From Lysobacteraceae bacterium (GTDB lineage Bacteria > Pseudomonadota > Gammaproteobacteria > DSM-19610): a DNA stretch of 10,468 bases. The notes under the pieces were generated by a model that saw only the letters and a program-made list of their open reading frames with translations, was not told the DNA's origin and did not search any database. A program made the position numbers and the translations under genes. The stretch is taken from contig JAIVHA010000037.1 in the NCBI GenBank assembly GCA_020201295.1, positions 1 through 10,468 on the forward strand. Reading direction: 5' to 3'. Below, one piece after another: positions 5,320-10,468 of this stretch; positions within the stretch are counted from its first letter, which is position 1, and every line of letters begins with the position of its first letter.

Positions 5320-6978
5320 TCAGTCTGGCATGGCGCCGGCTTCCGCCATCCCGGCCGCCGGCGCACGCCTGCGTTCGCGGCCGTAATCCTCCAGGAACCA
5401 TTCCACGCTGGCGATGGCGTCGGCCATGGCCGCCAGTTCGCGGCTGCCCGCCCCCGGCAGCGGCCGACCCTGCTCCCCCAGCACGGCCGCCAGTGGTTGC
5501 AGCAACTCCGCCAGTTCCGTCAGTTCCAGCATGCGCAAGGCGCCTTCCACCTGGCGCAGCATGGGAACCAGGGCCTCGGGCAGCGGACCCTGGCCGGCCC
5601 CGGGGCCATAGGGATCGAAGTGATCCTCCAGCGCATCCCGGATGCCGGCCAGGGACTGGCGCGCCACGCGCAAGGTGTTTTCCTCGGCCAGGCGCAGGTG
5701 ATCGCAGTGGTCCTGGTTCAGGGATTGCTGCGGCACGCCCTCGGCGTAGGCCTGCAGCGTGATCTCGATGCTGACCATCTGGTCCGCCATGGCGGTGTGG
5801 TTGGCGGAAACGCCGTCCGCGGCCAGCGCGGGGAGCTGCCGGGCGAGCCGTCGGCACTGGTGCATGGCCTGGTCGAGGCCCAGCAGTTCCAGGGTCAGGG
5901 CGATCTGGTCCAGGTTGCCGGTCAGGGTGCGCAGCCCGGTCGCGGGCGCTTCGGTCGGTGCTGGCAGGGCCAGCAGGCCGGCCTTCACTTGTGCCAGGTC
6001 GTCCAGAAGCTGCTCGGCCACGGCCGCGGTGGCGTCCCGGTCCGGGGATTGCAGGCGCTGCCGCTCCTGTTCGAGATGCCGTTGGCTGTCCACGCAACCG
6101 CTGAGCCGGTAGCGGGCCTGCAGGGTGCGTACCCGGCCATCGGCGGCGTCGGCCTTGGCCAGGTAATACAGCAGGTGGGCACGCAGCTCCTGGTCCATCG
6201 GCCGGGCCAGCAGGGCGGGCCCCTGGTCGGCAAGCCGGCGGAGTTCCCGGTCCACGCGGCCGAGCATGTGTCGTAGTGAGAAATCCAGTTTCAGCTGGCC
6301 GTCCCGCAAGGCCTCCAGCAGGCCCAGGGCCAGTTGCCAGACTTCATTGAAGGGCTGCTGGCCGCACCGGTTCAGCAGCTGCTCCAGGGTCCGGGAAAGC
6401 AGCTGCAGGTGACTTTGTGGGGCATGGTCGCGGATCACCCCGATCAGCCCCACCTGGTACTGGTGCCGCAGGCTGCGGACCTGGTGCGGCAGGTCGTCAT
6501 GCGCCGGCGTCCCACTGTCGAGGGTGGGCAGCACATGCTGCGGCAGGCGGTGGTCCACGAAGGCATGTTCCGGAATCAGGCCCGCGCGACGTGCGTAGCG
6601 CAACAGGTTGATGGTGGGCAATAGCAGGGCAGGCGTCTCCCGGCCAAGGCTGTGCACGTAGTCGAGGTAGCGGGGCAGGAACAGGGCGGCGGAGATCAGC
6701 AGTTCGCAACCGCGTTCGTGCTTGAGCCGGTCCGGGTCGCCAATCGCGCTCAGCAGGGCCTGCATCTCGCCGACCAGACACAGGGCGCCCGGCAGTTCCA
6801 GCATGGTCAGGCAACCGCTCACCTGGCGCAGCCGGGCGTTGCAGCCGTCGAGTTCGCGGTTCTGGTCGGGATTGCGGTGAAAGCGTTCCAGGTCGCGGGC
6901 GACCTCGTCCAGGCTGTCCCGGATCTGATCCCGTACCAGTGCAAGTGGCCGCTGACGGGCCAGGGTGTGGATGTCCAT
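5320..6978 (-). CDS. fimL: FimL-like scaffold (degenerate Hpt domains, ChpA N-terminus homologue)
   Basis: This is a 552-residue, helix-rich, Leu-rich soluble protein without signal peptide or catalytic motifs. It follows Pseudomonas FimL closely: PLALVRDQIRDSL near 11-23, the helical LRQVSGCLTMLEL at 50-62, PALLLPTINLLR at 116-127, LRHQYQVGLIGVIRD at 170-184, and DRELRRLADQGP near 243-254. Further Hpt-like helices occur near 349-368 (LRTLTGNLDQIALTLELLGL) and 474-486 (LRQVEGALRMLEL). The usual phospho-accepting histidine of HxxKG is missing at these sites (R or Q instead), as in FimL. FimL links the Chp chemosensory system, FimV and adenylate cyclase in type IV pilus control. ATG 6978 has AAGGA six bases upstream. 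Kinase and receiver parts of ChpA are absent, and at about 550 residues it fits FimL rather than a broken ChpA. No other pilus gene is in the window. Confidence 0.8.
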   Translation of the reverse strand: MDIHTLARQRPLALVRDQIRDSLDEVARDLERFHRNPDQNRELDGCNARLRQVSGCLTMLELPGALCLVGEMQALLSAIGDPDRLKHERGCELLISAALFLPRYLDYVHSLGRETPALLLPTINLLRYARRAGLIPEHAFVDHRLPQHVLPTLDSGTPAHDDLPHQVRSLRHQYQVGLIGVIRDHAPQSHLQLLSRTLEQLLNRCGQQPFNEVWQLALGLLEALRDGQLKLDFSLRHMLGRVDRELRRLADQGPALLARPMDQELRAHLLYYLAKADAADGRVRTLQARYRLSGCVDSQRHLEQERQRLQSPDRDATAAVAEQLLDDLAQVKAGLLALPAPTEAPATGLRTLTGNLDQIALTLELLGLDQAMHQCRRLARQLPALAADGVSANHTAMADQMVSIEITLQAYAEGVPQQSLNQDHCDHLRLAEENTLRVARQSLAGIRDALEDHFDPYGPGAGQGPLPEALVPMLRQVEGALRMLELTELAELLQPLAAVLGEQGRPLPGAGSRELAAMADAIASVEWFLEDYGRERRRAPAAGMAEAGAMPD

Positions 6979-7034
6979 GGCGCATCCTTAGAATTGTTAT
7001 TGTTCGTCCTTCAATCTGAAATTTACGTATTGTC

Positions 7035-7205
7035 ATGGCCACGGAAGCACACGGAAAGATTGCATTGCTGCCAATGGAAGCCACCCGTAGGAGCGGCCTT
7101 TGGCCGCGAATGGCCGGCGTACCGCACAGGGTTCGCGGCCAAAGGCCGCTCCTACAGGCGCCTTGCATTACGACGTGAATATTTTCCGTGTGCTTCCGTG
7201 GCCAT
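7035..7205. mobile_element. MITE-like element with 23-bp inverted ends
   Basis: A sequence beginning ATGGCCACGGAAGCACACGG at 7035-7057 is exactly mirrored over 23 bp at 7183-7205. TCA directly flanks the TGGCCACGG ends (7033-7035 and 7205-7207), a possible 3-bp target duplication, though so short a match could be chance. The element contains the REP doublet 7087-7155 almost at its centre (29 and 27 bases from the inner edges of the end repeats). It lies between the fimL start and the end of the HDOD gene and has no coding content. fimL's ribosome site (TCCTTA on the plus strand, 6985-6990) is outside it. Confidence 0.75.
7087..7155. repeat. REP doublet (REPIN) with 24-bp perfect arms
   Basis: The arm at 7087-7110, starting GTAGGAGCGGCC and ending GGCCGCGAA, is exactly reverse-complemented at 7132-7155 across a 21-base spacer. 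Each arm itself contains the small palindrome GCGGCC-TTT-GGCCGC. Two inverted REPs close together are the known REPIN arrangement, thought to be moved by REP-associated tyrosine transposases (RAYTs); none is encoded in the window. As RNA it would form a very stable hairpin between the HDOD gene's 3' end and the fimL leader. Confidence 0.88.
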
Positions 7206-7253
7206 CAAGGCCCTCAGGCTAATCCTTCCCGACGCCAGGGTCCAGTCTGCCCT

Positions 7254-8654
7254 TCAGCCCGCCAATTGGCGGGCTACGCCATTGAGGCCCTCGGCATCCT
7301 CCACCACCTGCTGGGTAAGCCGCAGTACGGCATCGATGTCCAGTCCCAGGGCGGTGAGCACCAGTGGTGGCGGGTTTTCCGCCGCGCCATCGCCGATGTC
7401 ATAACCGCGCAGCAGCTGGTCGGCCAGCAGCACCAGCTGGGCATAGGCGGCGTGTTCCTCGCAATACTGTTCGTTGTGGTGTTCGCGTACCGCGGTGACC
7501 AGTTCGGCGGGCATGTCCCAGGCCTGCAGCAGGGCCGTACCCAGGCGCGTGTGATCGATGCCCAACAGGCGCCGTTCCACCAGGGTGATGGGGACCTGCG
7601 GGTTGAGTTCCACCGTTTTGTTGAGCAGGAAGAACTCCGGCTTGAACAAGTGGCCGAGTAGCAGGAAGCCCAGGTTGTGCAACAGGCCCGCCAGCCAGGC
7701 CAGGCCGGGCTTCAGGCCCAGCTGGCGCGGTGCGAGGTTGGCCAGCCCCTGGCACAGGGCGGCGCTGTAGACGGCATGGCGCCAGAAGGCGTGCAGGCCG
7801 ATGGGACCGTCCCGCGGGATGTCGAAGGCCCGGCCGGCGGCCAGTCCCAGGGCCATGTTCAATACCGTCTCGAAACCCAGCACCCGGGTGGCCTGCTCGA
7901 CGGATTCCACCGGCCCGCGATAGCCATAGTAGGCGGAGCTCGCGTAGCGCACGATCTGGGCGCTGAGACTGGGGTCGTGTGCGAGGGTGCCACCCAGCTG
8001 CGCGATGGTGGTGCGCGGGTCATTGCGCAGCCGCAACAGCTGATGCGCCATTTCCGGCATGGCTGGCAGCGTCTGTTGCTGTTCGATACGCCGCTGGATA
8101 TCTTCCGGTGGGCACAATGCCGTCCACGGCTCCTGGCCGATGCCTTCCGGCAGGACGAAATCATAGGCCCCGTGGCTGGCCAGGGCCTGCGCCGGCCGGG
8201 CGATACGGCCCCAGCGGGAGGTGGCGTGCAGCGACTGGAAATCCCGCCCTTCGAGGCACAGCAGGGTGTCGTGGGAACCGGGCTCCAGGTAGACGCTGTC
8301 GAGCTGCGCCAGCCGTTCATCCACTACGGCCTCGAAGTCGAAGGGGGCGGCGATGGGCGGTATGGAGCCCGGTGCGCAGTCGGCGAAGCGGGGTGCGATC
8401 CGCTCCAGGGCGGCCGGACGCAGGCGGCGGCCCAGCAATCCCGTGATGGCGTCGAAGTCGATCAGGTGGTCAGCGGGCAGCACGGCCATCACCATGCCCT
8501 GGTGGTCGGCCAGGATGACGGCGCGCGCCAATCGCGACAGGGAAACGCCGGCATGCTTCGCCGCCTCCGTGAGGGAGATCGAAGGGGGGTGGCGGATGAG
8601 TGCATAGGGCAGGTTCATCCGTTCCAGGAACTGCTGAAGGGTGCTGGACAGCAT
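7254..8654 (-). CDS. YbaK-like domain fused to HDOD signalling domain
   Basis: This 466-residue cytosolic protein has two parts. Residues about 1-160 resemble the YbaK/ProX aminoacyl-tRNA deacylase fold, with LARAVILADHQGMVMAVLPAD at 42-62, GSIPPI at 96-101 (the family G-x-x-x-P loop) and a SVYLEPGSHDTLLCLEG strand pair at 120-136. The lysine usual before the first strand appears to be arginine (R44), so editing activity is doubtful. Residues about 190-400 form an HDOD domain: LPAMPEMAHQLLRL at 196-209, DPSLSAQIVRYASSAYYGYR at 227-246, GFETVLNMALGLAAGRAF at 260-277, AGLLHNLG at 322-329 and HTRLGTALLQAWDMPAELV at 368-386, then HH. HDOD proteins act in signalling and motility and generally lack phosphodiesterase activity. 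The combination is known in gammaproteobacteria. The ATG at 8654 has only a weak GGGAA ribosome site. Confidence 0.85.
   Translation of the reverse strand: MLSSTLQQFLERMNLPYALIRHPPSISLTEAAKHAGVSLSRLARAVILADHQGMVMAVLPADHLIDFDAITGLLGRRLRPAALERIAPRFADCAPGSIPPIAAPFDFEAVVDERLAQLDSVYLEPGSHDTLLCLEGRDFQSLHATSRWGRIARPAQALASHGAYDFVLPEGIGQEPWTALCPPEDIQRRIEQQQTLPAMPEMAHQLLRLRNDPRTTIAQLGGTLAHDPSLSAQIVRYASSAYYGYRGPVESVEQATRVLGFETVLNMALGLAAGRAFDIPRDGPIGLHAFWRHAVYSAALCQGLANLAPRQLGLKPGLAWLAGLLHNLGFLLLGHLFKPEFFLLNKTVELNPQVPITLVERRLLGIDHTRLGTALLQAWDMPAELVTAVREHHNEQYCEEHAAYAQLVLLADQLLRGYDIGDGAAENPPPLVLTALGLDIDAVLRLTQQVVEDAEGLNGVARQLAG
7257..7274. terminator. 18-bp palindrome over the last codons of the HDOD gene
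   Basis: GCCCGCCAATTGGCGGGC is a perfect palindrome directly before the TGA stop, encoding the final residues ARQLAG. In RNA it gives a seven-pair GC stem with an AATT loop. There is no T-run after it on the minus strand, so intrinsic termination is uncertain; it may act as a 3' stabiliser. Confidence 0.35.
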
Positions 8655-8771
8655 GCGCGGTTTCCCGTAGTTCGGAATGGCCTCAGGATAGGCCGGGAGG
8701 GGACGCGAAACTGTGTGCCGGATCCCCTTTTCGAGCTTGGGGGCCGAGACGCGGGCCCGCTACAAGCATAG

Positions 8772-8813
8772 CCCTAAGGCGGGGAATCTGCCCGTCGGCC
8801 GGCGGGCTTAGGG
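8772..8813. repeat. Imperfect inverted repeat between mlaC and HDOD gene
   Basis: CCCTAAG at 8772-8778 pairs with CTTAGGG at 8807-8813, and the GC-rich interior (GGGG...CCCG, GCCGGC) can pair further. It lies 9 bases after the mlaC stop on the minus strand, a position suited to a terminator, but no T-run follows in that direction. The rest of the 167-bp spacer 8655-8821 shows no clear promoter or coding content. Confidence 0.35.
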
Positions 8814-8821
8814 AAAACGGC

Positions 8822-9475
8822 TCAGGGAGCGACCTCCGGCAGGGGAGGGGGTTCATTGGCCTGGTTGCGGGCGTCCAGGGAAGCGATCAATCCCTCGATG
8901 CCGCCGCGGCTGACCTCCTGGTTGAAGGAACTGCGGTAGGTGATGGCCAGGCTGACCCCTTCCACGATCACATCGAAGATCTTCCAGCCATCCGCGCTGA
9001 GATACATCTGGTACTGGACCACGGCGGTCTGGCTGTTTTCCAGCTTGATGAGCATGGTCACCACGGCATTGCGCTCGTCCTGGCGGGAGCGGGCGGGCGG
9101 ATACTCGACATTGTCGCTATTGGCCAGGATCTGCTCCACGTAGGTCACCATGGCGGTGACATAGGAGCGGGTCAGCAGTTCCTGGAAGGCCCGGACCAGG
9201 CGCTGCTGTTGTTCCGGCGTGGCGTCGCGCCAGTGGCGGCCGCTCACCCAGCGGGTGATGCGCTCGAAGTCGATGAGCGGGATGACCGTGTTCTCGGCCA
9301 GCTGAAAGGCCACGTCCATGTCCTGCTGGACGGCCTCGCGCTGATCCTGCAGGGCCAGCACCAGCCGATCACCGGCCTGTATGACCATGTCGCGCGCCGA
9401 GGGCGCCGCGGCATGGGACCCGCTGGCGGTTTGCAGCCACATGAGGATAAGGAGCACAGAGAGTCGCATGGCCAT
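8822..9475 (-). CDS. mlaC: MlaC/Ttg2D-like periplasmic phospholipid-binding protein
   Basis: The protein has 217 residues from ATG 9475 (216 bases downstream an in-frame continuation is normal; the next ATG at 9469 is an equal alternative). It starts with a signal peptide: short basic end, hydrophobic LSVLLILMWLQTASG, and AHAAA-like cleavage near residue 23-24. The MlaC core follows: VIPLIDFERITRWVSGRHWRD at 64-84, TPEQQQRLVRAFQELLTRSY at 86-105, and the C-terminal GWKIFDVIVEGVSLAITYRS segment at 163-182, all matching the family. MlaC ferries phospholipid between the outer-membrane MlaA complex and the inner-membrane MlaFEDB ABC transporter. Here no mlaA, B, D, E or F flanks it, so it may be a stand-alone paralogue serving another lipid. 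The end is Pro-rich (EPPPLPEVAP). The open frame extends 49 codons upstream, but that stretch lacks protein character. Confidence 0.82.
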   Translation of the reverse strand: MAMRLSVLLILMWLQTASGSHAAAPSARDMVIQAGDRLVLALQDQREAVQQDMDVAFQLAENTVIPLIDFERITRWVSGRHWRDATPEQQQRLVRAFQELLTRSYVTAMVTYVEQILANSDNVEYPPARSRQDERNAVVTMLIKLENSQTAVVQYQMYLSADGWKIFDVIVEGVSLAITYRSSFNQEVSRGGIEGLIASLDARNQANEPPPLPEVAP

Positions 9476-9732
9476 GGAGTCGGGATTCCCGGGTGTGGTA
9501 ATGTGTGAACAGCGCGCGATTGTACCTGAACCCCCCGGAACCTTCATCCGCGACCGTGCGGGTCGTATGGTTATACCGAGACGCTTTCGCGAGCGTGCTG
9601 TACCAGGGGTGTTGGATGTCATTCCCTCGGCGGTTCAGGCGAGCGAATTGACGCGACAACAATAAACCAGGGCCGGAGCCCCACCGCATGGCCGGTGGCC
9701 AGGCCCGCGGCGTTTCGAGGGGGCCGCCAGGC
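9476..9732. promoter_or_regulatory. Divergent mlaC / ATPase intergenic region
   Basis: This 257-bp spacer separates divergent genes. For mlaC, TACAAT on the minus strand (complement of 9519-9524, five of six -10 bases) follows a weak ATGAAG -35 (complement of 9542-9547) at 17 bases. For the ATPase, TTGACG at 9648-9653 looks like a -35, but no -10 is found at the right distance. The purine-rich GAGGGGG at 9717-9723 is the likely ribosome site before ATG 9733. I see no small gene in it. Confidence 0.35.
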
Positions 9733-10468
9733 ATGTACGATGCATTCTACGGTTTTCGGGAGAAACCCTTTTCCCTGTTGCCGGATCCCGACTACCTCTA
9801 TCTCAGCCCCCAGCACGAGAAGGCCCTGGGCTTGCTGGAGTTGAGCCTGCACAACCAGGCCGGCTTCTGTGTCATCAGTGGCGAGATCGGTGCCGGCAAA
9901 ACCACGCTCATTCGCAAATTGCTCACCCTGGCGAGCCCGGAATTCCGGGTTGGCCTGGTGTCCAATACCCTCGACAGCTTCGGCGAGCTACTGAACTGGA
10001 TCCTGCTGGCCTATGATTTGCCGGGTGGTGGCACTCCGGTGGAGCAGCACGAGCGCTTTCTCGACTATGTCATTCAGCAGTACGGGCGTGGCCGGCGCAC
10101 CGTGCTGATCATCGACGAGGCCCAGAACCTGGGCGTGGACGCCCTGGAAGAGCTGCGCATGCTGTCCAACGTCAACGCTGACAAACACCAGGTGTTGCAG
10201 GTGATCCTGGTCGGTCAGTCGGGCCTGCGGGACACCCTGAGGCGGCCCGAGCTGGCCCAGTTCGCCCAGCGTATCCTGATGGATTTTCACCTGGGTCCCC
10301 TGGGGCGCGAGGATACCGCCCACTACATCCGCCATCGCATCCTGGTGGCCGGGGCCGATCCGCAGCTCTTTACCGACGAGGCCGTCGCCGCGGTATTCCG
10401 TTACAGCGGCGGGGTGCCACGCATCATCAATCTGCTCTGCGACACGGCCCTGGTGTACGGCTATGCGG
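9733..10468 (+). CDS. ExeA-family AAA+ ATPase, 5' part (runs off window)
   Basis: The first 245 codons are present and the gene continues past the edge. The protein opens MYDAFYGFREKPFSLLPDPD, the stereotyped start of ExeA/GspA-type ATPases. Walker A is GEIGAGKTT at 50-58, Walker B is VLIIDEAQN at 124-132, a sensor-like VGQSGLRDTL segment lies at 160-169, and SGGVPRIINLLCDTAL at 225-240 is the sensor-2 region. Relatives work with type II secretion (ExeA, which helps secretin assembly through peptidoglycan), MSHA pili (MshM) or exopolysaccharide/exosortase loci. Which applies here cannot be told without the missing C-terminus, which may hold a peptidoglycan-binding domain or a membrane segment, and the next gene. 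ATG 9733 follows GAGGGGG at 9-base spacing. It is divergent from mlaC. Confidence 0.88.
   Translation, partial: MYDAFYGFREKPFSLLPDPDYLYLSPQHEKALGLLELSLHNQAGFCVISGEIGAGKTTLIRKLLTLASPEFRVGLVSNTLDSFGELLNWILLAYDLPGGGTPVEQHERFLDYVIQQYGRGRRTVLIIDEAQNLGVDALEELRMLSNVNADKHQVLQVILVGQSGLRDTLRRPELAQFAQRILMDFHLGPLGREDTAHYIRHRILVAGADPQLFTDEAVAAVFRYSGGVPRIINLLCDTALVYGYA

Noticed and set aside
4838..6097. 419-codon minus-strand frame across bolA and the fimL end
   Set aside because: Low-complexity Gly/Arg/Ala/Pro peptide, a shadow of fimL in another frame and antisense to bolA. Its end was examined as a possible gshA N-terminus and does not resemble one.
7677..8771. 364-codon plus-strand frame opposite the YbaK-HDOD gene
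   Set aside because: Antisense shadow with no recognisable motif; the opposite strand has clear domains.
8600..9508. 302-codon plus-strand frame opposite mlaC
   Set aside because: Antisense shadow; the minus strand encodes a clear MlaC with signal peptide.

Overview
The window reads as an ordinary, GC-rich chromosomal stretch of a gammaproteobacterium. The evidence is the gene set: a YbeD-type protein, a YaiL-like DUF2058 protein, a GshA of the gammaproteobacterial type, canonical BolA, FimL, MlaC and an ExeA-type ATPase. The protein style (a small periplasmic CXXCH haem protein, an ExeA-like ATPase opening MYDAFYGFREKPFS) recalls Chromatiales/Ectothiorhodospiraceae-type sulfur bacteria, but that placement is inference.

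Layout. 1-144 (-) is the 5' part of a ybeD-like gene. 316-915 (+) encodes an exported one-haem DUF3365 protein. 1041-1619 and 1627-2532 (+) are a tight DUF2058 / AEC-transporter pair. 2526-2946 is a gene-free block made of two nested miniature inverted-repeat elements inserted at the transporter's stop codon. 2926-3189 (-) is a small unrecognised gene whose 3' end runs through a REP palindrome into the second element. 3320-4819 (-) is gshA, apparently lacking its N-terminal ~25 residues, divergent from bolA at 4985-5305 (+). bolA converges on fimL at 5320-6978 (-). Next come a compound repeat (outer inverted repeats around a REP doublet, 7035-7205), a YbaK-HDOD fusion gene (7254-8654, -), an mlaC-like gene (8822-9475, -) and, divergently, the 5' part of an ExeA-family AAA+ ATPase (9733 to the window end, +).

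Functional links are modest. gshA and bolA share a divergent region, and glutathione is a ligand of the BolA-glutaredoxin [2Fe-2S] complex. FimL is tied to type IV pilus and cAMP control, and the HDOD protein beside it is probably also a signalling protein. MlaC and the ExeA-like ATPase concern the envelope. I see no phage, CRISPR, toxin-antitoxin or biosynthetic cluster, and no clear new multi-gene system. The most distinctive content is repeat architecture: two MITE-like elements with readable target duplications and insertion order, a REP doublet inside a second inverted repeat, a half-eroded REP that supplies codons to a small gene, and a second short palindrome family. The other point worth checking is the missing gshA N-terminus.
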